The notes: generated by a model from the sequence alone, not told the origin. A DNA stretch of 64,000 nt from Variovorax sp037204085 (GCF_037204085.1 NZ_JBBCBW010000012.1:1-64000); one strand, 5' to 3'; shown: positions 53,725 through 63,069, counted from the first letter of the stretch. A program made the numbers and translations.

Positions 53725-54630
53725 TCAGTCCGCATGGCTGTTCAGCCAGGCTGCAATAGCCGCGGCACTGCGGAAGTCGTCGCAGGCGCGTGCCGGAACG
53801 GTGGGATAGCGCTGGTTCCACATGCGTGCCAGCGCCTGGCCCGGCCCCACCTCCAGCACGCAGCGCACCTGCCGCGCCATGATGTTTTCCATGCATTCGT
53901 CCCAACGAACCGTCTGCGCAATCTGGGCCGCCAATGCCGTGCGCGCAGAGTTCGCATCGTGCATGCGCTCCCCCGTGTTGCTGAACAGCACGACGCGAGG
54001 CGCGCGAAAAGGCACCTGCGCGAGGGTGTGGAAAAAGCTCTTTGCCGCCTCGCGCATCCAGGGCGTGTGGGACGCGACGTTGACCCGCAGGCGCGTGCAG
54101 TGCGCACCGGCTGCCATGCCCGTGCGCTCGGCCTTGTCCAGCGCGGCAACCGGGCCGCCGAGAACCACGCTGGCATCGCCGTTGCGAATGGCGAGCTCGA
54201 GTCCCGTTTCGATGCGCAACTGCTCGAGGCTCCGCTCCGGCAGGCCGCTGACAGCCAGCAAGCCACCGGGCGTATGCGCGGCGCAACGGTCCATCGCCTC
54301 GGCCCGTTGCGGCGCAAGCGCTGCCGCAGCGCCGGGATCGATGACGCCGGCCGCGCTGAAGGCGGCCAGTTCGCCGACGCTGTAGCCCGCCACCGCGGCC
54401 GGCGGTGGCACCAGGGGCGCGAGCTGCCCCCAGGCTGCCAATGCAAGGCTCGTCAGGAGCAATTGCGCGTTGCCGTTCCGCTGGGCCCATTCCGGATCGG
54501 CGAGTGCACCGCGCCAATCGTCGATGCCAAGCTGCGAGCACATGCCGCGCACGATGGCGTCGTCCGCCAGCCAGGGAAGCATGGCAGGGTGCTGGGTGCC
54601 CTGGCCGGAGAAAAGCAGCGCGTAGCTCAT
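53725..54630 (-). CDS. mdcH: Malonyl-CoA:ACP transferase of malonate decarboxylase (MdcH)
   Basis: 301-residue malonyl-CoA acyltransferase (FabD-like) fold: LLFSGQGTQ at the N-terminus, nucleophile Ser in GYSVGELAAF, and His in VASHTPWM. It primes the holo-acyl-carrier subunit MdcC with malonyl groups. ATG 54630 overlaps the mdcB stop (ATGA). It is the last mdc gene before acs. The family GHSxGE is here GYSVGE, common in MdcH. Confidence 0.9.
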   Translation of the reverse strand: MSYALLFSGQGTQHPAMLPWLADDAIVRGMCSQLGIDDWRGALADPEWAQRNGNAQLLLTSLALAAWGQLAPLVPPPAAVAGYSVGELAAFSAAGVIDPGAAAALAPQRAEAMDRCAAHTPGGLLAVSGLPERSLEQLRIETGLELAIRNGDASVVLGGPVAALDKAERTGMAAGAHCTRLRVNVASHTPWMREAAKSFFHTLAQVPFRAPRVVLFSNTGERMHDANSARTALAAQIAQTVRWDECMENIMARQVRCVLEVGPGQALARMWNQRYPTVPARACDDFRSAAAIAAWLNSHAD

Positions 54631-55490
54631 GGGGCCGAACACAGGCGCTGGACCCAGCAGGCGGCGGCGAGCGTGTCTGCCGCGCCGCCGGGCGACAGCC
54701 GCTGCCGCACGAAATCGTCTGCAATGGCCTGCGCCTCCCGGAGCCCTTGGGGCCGTGCGATGCCTCCCCGGTCCAGGAAGCCTTGCGCCGCGCGTTGGGC
54801 GCCGCGCAGGCCCGCAAGGCCGCCGCGGTGCGCCAGGTTGCTGTCGTCCAGCACCGCGATGATGTGGAACAAGGCATCGAGCCGGGCCTGGCGAGCCGTG
54901 AGGCCACGGGCCAGCGCGCGCTGCAATGCCGGCAGGGCTGTTTCGAACAGCACCGGGAAACCCAGCGCCGCTTCTTCGGATGCACTGCGCAGGCCGTGGC
55001 GCCGCGCAGCGATGCCACCGGGCAATGCGGACGGCCTCTGGCTGCGACTGGCCAGTGCCTCGCCCCAGTGGCGGCGCAGCGCATCACGCAAGCCGGCCGG
55101 GTGCAATGCGCCGCCTTGCTCTCGCAGCGCGGCACCCGCCGCGGCGCACAGCAGCCCGAGCATGAAGATGGCGCCGCGGTGCGTGTTGACGCCACCGGTG
55201 GCGGCCAGCATGCGCGCCTCGGCCGCAATGCCATGCCGTTCGAGTACCGGAAAATCCGCGCCTTCTGCGCCGGCCTCGGCAATCTGCACGAAGTAGCGGC
55301 GCAGTGAGAACAGGCTGCGCATGAAGGTGTGCGCGTCCATGTCGTCGTGGCTGCCTCGGTCGATCAGCGTGACCAGCCCGGGCTTGGGCGACAGCGAGAG
55401 TTCGTCGTAGAGCGCGAGCGTGGCGGCGCGGCCGATCATCGGCGGCGTGAGCGGCGCCTGCGCCTGCAGCAAGAGGGCGGAGCTTTTCAT
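54627..55490 (-). CDS. mdcB: Triphosphoribosyl-dephospho-CoA synthase (MdcB)
   Basis: 287 residues of the CitG/MdcB family, which makes the precursor of the malonate decarboxylase prosthetic group from dephospho-CoA and ATP. Signatures: ELSLSPKPGLVTLIDRGSHDDMDAHTFMRS and TGGVNTHRGAIFMLGLLCAA, then DDSNLAHRGG. ATG 55490 overlaps the mdcG stop. Its place between mdcG and mdcH matches the mdcACDEGBH order of other bacteria. Confidence 0.92.
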   Translation of the reverse strand: MKSSALLLQAQAPLTPPMIGRAATLALYDELSLSPKPGLVTLIDRGSHDDMDAHTFMRSLFSLRRYFVQIAEAGAEGADFPVLERHGIAAEARMLAATGGVNTHRGAIFMLGLLCAAAGAALREQGGALHPAGLRDALRRHWGEALASRSQRPSALPGGIAARRHGLRSASEEAALGFPVLFETALPALQRALARGLTARQARLDALFHIIAVLDDSNLAHRGGLAGLRGAQRAAQGFLDRGGIARPQGLREAQAIADDFVRQRLSPGGAADTLAAACWVQRLCSAP

Positions 55491-56170
55491 GCGGTCAGCT
55501 CCGTCATTTGGGCATGCTCGCACCACGCGGTATCGCGTTGCAGGCTCACGCCATCGAGCCGCTTGACCAACACGGCCCGTGCACGTCCGGCGCGCCACTC
55601 GTTCCATTCACGCCACGCCACCGCCGAGCCGTCGTTGAACAAAAGCTCGCCGTCCAGCCGCAGCAGTGGCAACTCGAACGACGCAAGCGCCCGAGCAACG
55701 GCATCTGCATGCGCCGCGCCCTCGACGGTGACCGACAGATCGAGATCGGAGGCCGCGTGCACGTGATCGAGGCCGCTGATTGCCTGCCAGCCGTAGCTGC
55801 CGAACACGCGCGCCGTGGCGTGGCGTTCGTCTAGTCTGCCGAGCAGTTCGCGGATCGCGCCTTGTGCTGGCGGTGGCAGCAGGCCTTGCACGTCGGCAAG
55901 CCGCGGGAACTCGTCGAGGCCAAGCACCGCGGCGTGCGGCACCTGCAGTGCAAGCCGGCGCTTCGCCCAGCGCGCGGGCGCCGGCAAGCCGAGTGCGATC
56001 CGCTCGCTGGCAGCGGAATCGGCTGGCTGCCGCGTCACGACCAGCGGCAGTTGATGCGACGCCCAATGCCCAAGGCATTCGCGTGCCTGCTCGTCCCATG
56101 GCCGGCCCAGCACGGCGGCCCAGCCGCTGGTGGAAAGCCGGGCGAGTTGATGGCGATGCAGCGGAGCCAT
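55487..56170 (-). CDS. mdcG: Phosphoribosyl-dephospho-CoA transferase, holo-MdcC synthase (MdcG)
   Basis: 227 residues from ATG 56170. It attaches the prosthetic group to the serine of MdcC. The nucleotidyltransferase-like core is FGSYGWQAISGLDHVHAASDLDLSVTV, where the paired Asp residues of SDLDL are catalytic. The upstream part shows low similarity, as is normal in this family. The stop overlaps mdcB. Confidence 0.9.
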   Translation of the reverse strand: MAPLHRHQLARLSTSGWAAVLGRPWDEQARECLGHWASHQLPLVVTRQPADSAASERIALGLPAPARWAKRRLALQVPHAAVLGLDEFPRLADVQGLLPPPAQGAIRELLGRLDERHATARVFGSYGWQAISGLDHVHAASDLDLSVTVEGAAHADAVARALASFELPLLRLDGELLFNDGSAVAWREWNEWRAGRARAVLVKRLDGVSLQRDTAWCEHAQMTELTA

Positions 56171-56195
56171 GGCGGTTTTTCGTATCCGGGCGCGG

Positions 56196-56897
56196 TCAGG
56201 CCGCGTCAAGCACGCGCTGCACGACCGCGGCGGCCATGCGGCGCCCGCCGCGTTCGGCGCCGTCCTGCGCACGTTGGTCTTCCGTCGGCGTGTGCGCCAG
56301 CGCCTCGCGCAGGCAGGCCTGCAAGTTGCCTTGCCAAAGCGCACGCACGCCGCCCATCGCCACGTAGTTCTGCACACCGGGCGCGAACACCGGGTTGGAC
56401 TGCGACAGGGCAGTGAGCTTTTCTTCCGGCAGCTTGGTCACGCGGGCCATGGCGGGAATGCGCATCACGCGGATCTCGGCGTCAGGCAGCGCGTAGCAGG
56501 CGTCGGCGATCAAGCCCGAGGTGATGAATCCGCCGGACAGCGCCTGGTCGTACACCAGGCCGATCACGCGGTGGCCGCGCCGCCGCGCCAGGTCGATGCT
56601 CGCGCCGAGGTGCGCCATCGCGCGGTTGATGCCGAGCAGTTCGTCGCGCCGGCGCAGTTGCTGGCCCTGGGTGTCGATCAAGAGCAGGATCGGCCGGCCC
56701 GGGTGCTTGGTGACGGTGTCCAGCACCACGCGGGCTTGCGCCAGTGCAAGCCGCACCCCGATCGGTGCGTGGTTCGTGGTGCCGATCACCGCAACAGGCT
56801 CGCCCTCGAAGATGACTTCGCCCTGCAGAAAATCGCCGTCTTCGCGCATGCCGTGGTACGGGCCGAAGAGCTGGGTGACGAGTGAATTCCACTGCAT
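56196..56897 (-). CDS. mdcE: Malonate decarboxylase gamma subunit (MdcE)
   Basis: 233 residues from ATG 56897. Crotonase-like carboxyltransferase fold that, together with MdcD, decarboxylates malonyl-S-MdcC to acetyl-S-MdcC and CO2. Visible: VAVIGTTNHAPIGVRLAL, LLLIDTQGQQLRRRDEL and the oxyanion-like loop DQALSGGFITSGLIADACYALPDAEIRVM. The gene is 25 bases upstream of mdcG and 23 bases downstream of mdcD. Confidence 0.92.
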   Translation of the reverse strand: MQWNSLVTQLFGPYHGMREDGDFLQGEVIFEGEPVAVIGTTNHAPIGVRLALAQARVVLDTVTKHPGRPILLLIDTQGQQLRRRDELLGINRAMAHLGASIDLARRRGHRVIGLVYDQALSGGFITSGLIADACYALPDAEIRVMRIPAMARVTKLPEEKLTALSQSNPVFAPGVQNYVAMGGVRALWQGNLQACLREALAHTPTEDQRAQDGAERGGRRMAAAVVQRVLDAA

Positions 56898-56920
56898 GGA
56901 TTGCCTCTCTCTGTCTTTGT

Positions 56921-57811
56921 TCAAACGGTGCGCAGCGCGCGGACGGCATCCACTGAAAGCTCGGGTACCTGCTGCGCATCGGGAATGCCGAGCGCGGTCC
57001 AGAGCAGGGTTGCTTCGTCGCTGTCAGTGGAGCCGGTGGCGCCGGTGGAGGGCAGGGCATGCAAGCGCTCCGTGAGCAGCACGTGCTCCTGCTCCAGCGC
57101 AGCCAAGGTCAATGGCTTCGAAGCGGATAGCGCCGCAATGGCCGCCGCGCGAAAAGCGGCAACGTCGTCTTCCACCAGCGCATCGCAGTCGCCAGTGAGC
57201 CAGCGGTGCTTGCCGCCGGTGGTGCGCCAGACCAGCGCGCGGTCGCGCGAGTCGAATTCATCCACGCCGTGGGAGGCCTCGATCACCTCCGGGCCTGACA
57301 TCGCCAGCCGGCCGACGTCGCTCATCACGATGTAGTCGGCGCAGCGCGCGACGATGCCCATGCCGCCGAAGCAACCGTTGGCGCCGCCGATCAGCACGAT
57401 CACCGGGATGCCGGCGGCGCGCACGTCGAGCAGGGCACGCATCACTTCCGACACCGCGATGAGCCCGGCGTTGGCCTCGTGCAGGCGCACGCCGCCCGAT
57501 TCGGCCAGCAGCAGCACGGCCGCCGGCCGGTCGCGGAGCGCCCGCTGCAGCAGGCCGACCAGCTTGGCGCCGTGCACCTCGCCGACACCGCCGCCCATGA
57601 ATGCGCCTTCCTGCGCGGCCACGAACACGCTGCGGCCGTCGAGCATTGCGCGGCCGACCGCCACGCCGTCGTCGAACGCACAGGGCACGCCAAGCTGCGC
57701 CAGATGCGGGCTGGTGACCCGCTCGCTCGGAGGCAGCCATTCATGAAAACTGTCGGCGTCGAGCAGCACCGCCAGCCGCTCGCGCGCCGAGCATTCGGCA
57801 TAGCTGATCAC
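56921..57811 (-). CDS. mdcD: Malonate decarboxylase beta subunit (MdcD)
   Basis: 296 residues. Acetyl-CoA-carboxylase-beta-like crotonase fold with GAFMGGGVGEVHGAKLVGL, LLAESGGVRLHEANAGL and GGANGCFGGMGIVARCADYIVMSD. It starts at GTG 57811, preceded by AGGAGG and overlapping the mdcC stop (GTGA). It forms the decarboxylase core with MdcE. Confidence 0.93.
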   Translation of the reverse strand: MISYAECSARERLAVLLDADSFHEWLPPSERVTSPHLAQLGVPCAFDDGVAVGRAMLDGRSVFVAAQEGAFMGGGVGEVHGAKLVGLLQRALRDRPAAVLLLAESGGVRLHEANAGLIAVSEVMRALLDVRAAGIPVIVLIGGANGCFGGMGIVARCADYIVMSDVGRLAMSGPEVIEASHGVDEFDSRDRALVWRTTGGKHRWLTGDCDALVEDDVAAFRAAAIAALSASKPLTLAALEQEHVLLTERLHALPSTGATGSTDSDEATLLWTALGIPDAQQVPELSVDAVRALRTV

Positions 57812-58140
57812 GGCCGGCCTCCTGCGATCTCCGCCACCGCCTGGTCGAGCCGCAGGCTCACCACCGCGGGCGTGGCGCCCATGTCGTTGATCGACACGCG
57901 CACGCCGGCCAGCGGATGGCGGGCGTGGAAGTCGTTCATCACGGCCTGCCAGATGGGGCCGAAGCCACGTGCCGACGTTTCGACACGTACCGCGCAGCCG
58001 TTGCCGGCGTCTGGCTCGAGCATGACCTCGAGGTTGCCGGAGCCGACGACGCCGACCAGCACCGGCGCAAAGGCACCGGCCTGGCGGCCGCCGGAAAAAG
58101 AAAAGTCCAGGGTTTCAAGCCCTGCGGGAACGTCGCTCAT
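57808..58140 (-). CDS. mdcC: Malonate decarboxylase acyl-carrier subunit (MdcC)
   Basis: 110 residues from ATG 58140 (AGGAGA upstream). The delta subunit carries the 2'-(5''-phosphoribosyl)-3'-dephospho-CoA group on a serine, here Ser34 in VVGSGNLEVML. It shuttles acetyl and malonyl groups between MdcA, MdcDE and MdcH. It lies between mdcA and mdcD, as in other mdc operons. Confidence 0.93.
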   Translation of the reverse strand: MSDVPAGLETLDFSFSGGRQAGAFAPVLVGVVGSGNLEVMLEPDAGNGCAVRVETSARGFGPIWQAVMNDFHARHPLAGVRVSINDMGATPAVVSLRLDQAVAEIAGGRP

Positions 58141-58154
58141 CGTTGAATCTCCTG

Positions 58155-59837
58155 CTACCAGTTTCTGAAACGCTTGGGCGGCTGGTACAGCCCGCCGGAG
58201 GCGCGCACCAGGTCGCGCATGTTGCGTGCGGCCAGCAGATTGCGCGTGGCCTGGCGGGGATCGATGCCCAGGTCCTGCGGCCGGCGGATCACGCCGCGGT
58301 CGCGCAGGTTCTCGACCGCGCGCCTGTCGCGCGCCAGGCCCACCGCGGTGTAGCCGGCCACGCCGCGAATCGCCTGCTCGCGCTCCTCGTCGCTGCGGCA
58401 CAGCAGCAGGTTGGCAATGCCCTCTTCGGTGAGGATGTGCGAGACGTCGTCGCCGTAGATCATGATCGGCGGCAGCTCCATGCCGGCCTGCTCCTGCAGC
58501 GTCCAGGCATCGAGCCGGTCGACGAAGGCCGGCTGCATGTGCTCGCGAAAGGTCTCCACCATCTGCACCACCAGCTTTTGCCCGCGCGGCGTGCCGGCTG
58601 CGCCCGTGCGCCCGGCGCGCGCTTCACGCCCCGCCTTGAGCCAGGCCGGGCTCGAGTGCCGGCGTCCGCGCGCGTCGGCGCCCATGTTGGGCGCACCGCC
58701 AAAGCCGGCGATACGGCCCAGTGTGGCGGTGGAACTGTTGCCGTCCAGATCGACCTGCAGCGTCGAGCCGATGAACATGTCGCAGGCGTAATGGCCCGCC
58801 GCCTGGCAGAACGCCCGGTTGCTGCGCAGGCTGCCGTCGGGGCCGGTGAAGAACACGTCGGAGCGCGCGCGAATGTAGTCTTCCATGCCCAGCTCGGAGC
58901 CGAAGGAATGCACCGATTCGACCCAGCCCGCCTCGATGGCCGGAATCAGCGCCGGATGCGGGTTCAGCGCCCAGTGCTTGCCGAACTTGCCCTTGAGGCC
59001 GAGCGACTCCGCATAGGTCGGCAGCAGCAGCTCGATGGCCGCGGTGTCGAAGCCGATGCCGTGGTTCAGGCGCTGCACGCCGTACTCGGCGTAGATGCCC
59101 TTGATCGCCATCATCGCCATCAGGATCTGGACCTCGCTGATCTGCGCCGGGTCGCGCGTGAACAGCGGCTCGATGAAATTGGGCCGCGGCGCCTTCACGA
59201 CGAAGCTCACCCAATCGGCGGGAATGTCGATGCGCGGCAGGGTGGTCGTCTTGCCGTCGACCATTTCATTGACCTGCGCAATGACGATGCCGCCCGAGAA
59301 CGCCGTGGCCTCGACGATGGCTGGCGTGTCTTCGGTATTGGGGCCGGTGTAGAGATTGCCTTCCGCGTCGGCCGCCTGCGCGGCGACCAGCGCCACCTTG
59401 GGTGTCAGGTCGACGAAGTAGCGCGCGAACAGTTCCAGGTAGGTGTGGATGGCGCCGATCTCGATGCGCCCGGCAGACACGAGCTTGGCCAGCCGCGCAC
59501 CCTGAGGCCCTGAAAAGCTGAAGTCCAGCCGGGCGGCCACGCCGTTCTCGAAAACGTCCAGATGCTCCGGCAGCGCCAGCACCGACTGCACCATGTGCAG
59601 CCCATGCACCTTGGCCGGATCGACCTGGACCAGGGCGCGCGCAAGGAAGTCGGCCTGCTTCTGGTTGTTGCCCTCCAGGCAGACGCGGTCGCCGGGCGAG
59701 AGCACCGACTCGAGCAGGGTGGCAATGGCTTCGGTGTCGACGCACTTGCCGGCGAGCCGGTTTCCGAGTGCATCGGCCGCGCGTGCCAACCGCATGCTGC
59801 GGTCGTCGGCCTTGGAGGTCCAGGATCTGGAGATCAT
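58155..59837 (-). CDS. mdcA: Malonate decarboxylase alpha subunit (MdcA)
   Basis: 560-residue acetyl-S-ACP:malonate ACP transferase, exchanging acetate for malonate on MdcC. The CoA-transferase-like N-terminal half has LEGNNQKQADFLARAL and LTPKVALVAAQAADAEGNLYTGPNTEDTPAI; the second half has IMIYGDDVSHILTEEGIANLLLCR. The length fits the family. It is the first enzyme gene, 40 bases after the transporter gene. Confidence 0.95.
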   Translation of the reverse strand: MISRSWTSKADDRSMRLARAADALGNRLAGKCVDTEAIATLLESVLSPGDRVCLEGNNQKQADFLARALVQVDPAKVHGLHMVQSVLALPEHLDVFENGVAARLDFSFSGPQGARLAKLVSAGRIEIGAIHTYLELFARYFVDLTPKVALVAAQAADAEGNLYTGPNTEDTPAIVEATAFSGGIVIAQVNEMVDGKTTTLPRIDIPADWVSFVVKAPRPNFIEPLFTRDPAQISEVQILMAMMAIKGIYAEYGVQRLNHGIGFDTAAIELLLPTYAESLGLKGKFGKHWALNPHPALIPAIEAGWVESVHSFGSELGMEDYIRARSDVFFTGPDGSLRSNRAFCQAAGHYACDMFIGSTLQVDLDGNSSTATLGRIAGFGGAPNMGADARGRRHSSPAWLKAGREARAGRTGAAGTPRGQKLVVQMVETFREHMQPAFVDRLDAWTLQEQAGMELPPIMIYGDDVSHILTEEGIANLLLCRSDEEREQAIRGVAGYTAVGLARDRRAVENLRDRGVIRRPQDLGIDPRQATRNLLAARNMRDLVRASGGLYQPPKRFRNW

Positions 59838-59877
59838 AGGAAGATGAGTTGAAGTTCGATCGAAAACCGCGGCGCCC

Positions 59878-61251
59878 TCACAGCACCACGAAGAGCAGCC
59901 ACACCACCACCGGCGCCACCAGCGTCACGATGGCGCCGTACACCATCAGCTGCCGGAAGAACACGTCCCGGTCTACGCCCTTGGCGTTGGCAAGCACCAG
60001 CGCGCCGTTGGTGGAGAACGGACTGACGTCCACGATGGTCGAGGACACGGCCATTGCCGCGATGAAGCCGATGGCACTGACGCCGCTGTCGCCCTGCAGG
60101 AACGGCACCGCCAGCGGAATCAGCGAGCCGAGCACCGCGGTCGACGAGGCAAAGGCCGAGACCACCGCGCCGACGAAGCACAGCAGCAGCGCGGCAATCA
60201 TGGGAGAGGTGAGCCCGGCCACACTGTGGCCGACGAAGTCGATCGTGCCCATCTTGTCCATCACGCCCACGTAGGTGCTGACGCCCACGATCAGCATGAT
60301 TTCCGGCCACGACACCTGGCCCAGCGCGCGCTTTTGCAGGTTGGGCGCCATCAGCGTCAGCACGAGGCCGATGCTGATCGAGACGAAGCCGATGTCCTGC
60401 TTGAAGAACAGCGTCAGCACGGCGAGCGCAAGCAGTCCGGCCACGGTGGCGATGCGGTAGGCATGCGAGCCAGGCTGCGCGGCTTCGGCGCGCGATGACT
60501 CCATCAGCGAGTTTTCTGCCCGCGCCGCGATGCGCCGCTCTTCGGGAAACGATTCGCCCTCGGCATCGCCATACACCTGCGCGCCGCTCTGCCCGTGCGA
60601 TGCACGTGGCACGACCGGGGCGCTGCCATCGGCGTTCGCTCGCTGCCGCAGCAGCTTCATGCCGCCCATCAGGAAGAACAGCAGCAGCGACACCGACAGG
60701 TTGACCCCGAGGCTTGCCAGCATGGTGGCAACCTCGTTCAGCGGCAGGCCGGCCTTGGCGACGATCTTGTTGGTGATGCCGCCGTAGATGCTGATCGGCG
60801 AAAAGCCGCCCCCTTGAGCACCGTGCACCACCATCAACCCCATGAGCAGCGGGTTGATGCCGTACTTGGCGGCAAAGCCAAGCGCGATAGGCGCAATGAT
60901 GGCCACAGCCGCCGGGCTGACCGCGCCCACCGCCGTGAGCAGCGCGGCAATGAGAAACATGATCCAGGGAATGGCGGCAATGCGACCGCGCACCGCGCGC
61001 ACCGCCAGCCTCACCAGCCAATCGATGGTGCCGTTGTTCTGCGCCAGCGCGAACAGGTAGGTGATGCCGACGAGCGTAAGAAACAGGTCGGCCGGAAAGC
61101 CGCCCATGATCGCCTTCGTGTTCATGCCGGCCACCAGCGTGCCGACCAGGAACGCGCCGACGAAGGCGATCACGCCCATGTTGATGGGCAGCACGGTGGC
61201 CAGCACGAACATGCCGACCAGCGCGTAAATCGAAATCCAATGTGAACTCAT
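59878..61251 (-). CDS. MatC-like dicarboxylate (malonate) permease
   Basis: 457-residue inner-membrane carrier with about 11-12 hydrophobic helices and the MatC_N-type opening (ISIYALVGMFVLATVLPINMGVIAFVGAFLVGTLVAGM). It belongs to the ion-transporter/SLC13-like superfamily, whose MatC branch imports malonate in rhizobia. It takes the place occupied by mdcLM or mdcF in other malonate decarboxylase operons, so malonate is the likely substrate. A charged cytoplasmic loop lies near residues 200-260. Confidence 0.87.
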   Translation of the reverse strand: MSSHWISIYALVGMFVLATVLPINMGVIAFVGAFLVGTLVAGMNTKAIMGGFPADLFLTLVGITYLFALAQNNGTIDWLVRLAVRAVRGRIAAIPWIMFLIAALLTAVGAVSPAAVAIIAPIALGFAAKYGINPLLMGLMVVHGAQGGGFSPISIYGGITNKIVAKAGLPLNEVATMLASLGVNLSVSLLLFFLMGGMKLLRQRANADGSAPVVPRASHGQSGAQVYGDAEGESFPEERRIAARAENSLMESSRAEAAQPGSHAYRIATVAGLLALAVLTLFFKQDIGFVSISIGLVLTLMAPNLQKRALGQVSWPEIMLIVGVSTYVGVMDKMGTIDFVGHSVAGLTSPMIAALLLCFVGAVVSAFASSTAVLGSLIPLAVPFLQGDSGVSAIGFIAAMAVSSTIVDVSPFSTNGALVLANAKGVDRDVFFRQLMVYGAIVTLVAPVVVWLLFVVL

Positions 61252-61378
61252 CGATGCGTCTCCGGTGTTTTAGGTACGACGCACATGGCACCACGCGTCT
61301 GGGTCCGTACGGTACGCACCCCCTCCGGGACGATCAATGAAGCGGCGTTGTCGACCTTTACGCCTTGTGAAACGATCG

Positions 61379-61412
61379 AGGGTTAACCCTGATCGGCCGG
61401 GTGCTTAACCCT
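61379..61412. promoter_or_regulatory. Putative MdcR operator in front of the malonate operon
   Basis: AGGGTTAACCCT (61379-61390) is a perfect 12-base palindrome. A second TTAACCCT starts exactly 22 bases after the first (61383 and 61405), two helical turns on, and forms a weaker GGGTGCTTAACCC dyad that runs into the mdcR stop codon. The pair lies 128 bases or more upstream of the permease ATG in the 160-base mdcR-matC gap. This suits a LysR-type activator bound upstream of the promoter. Confidence 0.5.
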
Positions 61413-62326
61413 CAGCCGAGTTCGGCTCTTGCCAGGCGGCACACCGACAGCAGCGCCAGCAGGTTCGGGTCGCGCTCGCGCGTGCGCAGGAAGTTGAGCG
61501 CGATGGTCTGGCGCATCAAGTACCGGGGTTGCAGCGGAATGAGCTGCACCTTCTGCGGCATCACACCGCGCACCCGCCCCGGCAGCAGCGTGTAGCCGAC
61601 GCCGCCGCTCACCAGGTTCATCAGCGAGAAGATGTCGTCGGTCTTCATCACCACGTTGGGCGTGAATCCGGCGATGCGGAAGGTTTCGACAAACCCCCTG
61701 TAGGTGACGAAGCCTTCGCTCAGGCTCACGAAGCGCTCGCCGGCGCAGCTGCTCAGGTCGATCTCGGCCAGCGCGGAGTAGGGGGAGCCTACGGGGGCGG
61801 CAAACTGGATATCGTCTTCGAACAGCGGTTCCGATTCGACGTCGGAAACATCTTCGGGAATGGCCATGAGCGCGGCGTCGATTGCGCCGTCCCGCAGCTT
61901 CTGCAGCAGGTGCGCGTTGGAGCCGAGCACAAGCTCGGTGTGCAGGTCGGGCTTGCGCAGCTTCATGCCCATGATGAGCTGCGGCACCGTGCGGCTGGTC
62001 AGGGAATAGAGCGAACCGATGCGGATGCGGTCGGCCGAGTAGCCGGCAACTTCGCGCGTGGCGCGAACGCCCTCGGACATGGTGCGAAGCACATCGCGCG
62101 CTACCTCGGCCAGCGCATGGGCGGCTTCGGTCGGGTGCAGGTTGCGGCCTTCGTGCCGGAACAGGGCGCAGCGCAAACCGGTTTCCAGCGAATGCAGGGC
62201 GCGGTGCACGCTGACGGCGCTGATGTCGAGCTTTTCCGCCGCGCGGGCCAGATTGCCGGCTTCCATGAAGGCCAGCAGGATCTCGAGCTTGCGGAAAGTG
62301 ATTTCTTCGTCGACGTGGAGGAGCAT
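61412..62326 (-). CDS. mdcR: LysR-family regulator of malonate use (MdcR-like)
   Basis: 304 residues. The N-terminal winged helix (ITFRKLEILLAFMEAGNLARAAEKLDISAVSVHRALHSLETGLR) with SAVSVHRALHSLE is characteristic of MdcR/MalR-type regulators, which respond to malonate. The effector domain follows. Unusually for LysR genes it is co-directional with, and directly upstream of, the operon it should control. The gap between them carries the TTAACCCT repeats. Confidence 0.88.
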   Translation of the reverse strand: MLLHVDEEITFRKLEILLAFMEAGNLARAAEKLDISAVSVHRALHSLETGLRCALFRHEGRNLHPTEAAHALAEVARDVLRTMSEGVRATREVAGYSADRIRIGSLYSLTSRTVPQLIMGMKLRKPDLHTELVLGSNAHLLQKLRDGAIDAALMAIPEDVSDVESEPLFEDDIQFAAPVGSPYSALAEIDLSSCAGERFVSLSEGFVTYRGFVETFRIAGFTPNVVMKTDDIFSLMNLVSGGVGYTLLPGRVRGVMPQKVQLIPLQPRYLMRQTIALNFLRTRERDPNLLALLSVCRLARAELG

Positions 62327-62439
62327 GGGCGGCCTGCGGATGACACCGGATCGTACCCCTGGCGATCATGGACGGCATCGGCTTCAGATTGCGACATTGG
62401 CTGACAGCCAGCCGATGCCGCGAGGTACAGCGTCCCGCC

Positions 62440-63060
62440 ATGGCCAAGCTCGACCGCTACCAGCCGATGCTGCTCGACGAACGTCCCATCGTCCTCGACG
62501 AGCCGGGATGGATCTACGAACTGAAGTTGAACGGCTATCGGGTGCTGGCCGAGTTCGGCGGCGCCGTGCAGCTGCGCACGCGCAATGGAACCGATGCCAC
62601 CACGTGGTTTCCGGAGGTCACGCAAAGCCTGGGCATGCTGAAAAGCGGGCAGTGCGTGGTCGACGGCGAGGTCTGCGTGTTCGACCAGGCGGGCCGCAGC
62701 GACTTCAGCCAGCTGCAGGATCGCGGGGCCCGGGGCCGCTATCCGGGTGGCCCGAACGTCGTCTACTGCGTCTTCGATCTGCTGGTGCACCGCGGCGTCG
62801 ACATCACGCAGCAGCCGTTGCTCGAGCGCAAGGCCGCGCTCGCCGCGATTTTCAAGAAGAGGCCGCGGCCATACATCATGTACGTCGACCATTTCGAATC
62901 GGGCGCTGCCCAGCTTTTCGCCGACGTCGTGATGCCGATGAAACTGGAAGGCCTGGTGGCCAAGCGCGCGGGCAGCGTCTACCAGCCGGGCGTCCGGTCG
63001 AGCGATTGGGTAAAGGTTAAACGCAGCGTCATCCCGGCGGGGCGGCTTGCGCGAACCTGA
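62440..63060 (+). CDS. ATP-dependent DNA-ligase-like adenylation domain protein
   Basis: 206 residues from ATG 62440. Nucleotidyltransferase motifs of LigD-type DNA ligases are present: motif I YELKLNGYR with the adenylated Lys29, motif III VVDGEVCVFD, motif IV EGLVAKR and motif V WVKVKR. No OB fold, polymerase or nuclease domain follows, so it is an adenylation-only stand-alone protein, about a third of a normal ATP-dependent ligase. It might work with separate NHEJ factors or be a repair relic. It is unrelated to neighbouring genes. Confidence 0.85.
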   Translation: MAKLDRYQPMLLDERPIVLDEPGWIYELKLNGYRVLAEFGGAVQLRTRNGTDATTWFPEVTQSLGMLKSGQCVVDGEVCVFDQAGRSDFSQLQDRGARGRYPGGPNVVYCVFDLLVHRGVDITQQPLLERKAALAAIFKKRPRPYIMYVDHFESGAAQLFADVVMPMKLEGLVAKRAGSVYQPGVRSSDWVKVKRSVIPAGRLART

Positions 63061-63069
63061 CTCAACAGT

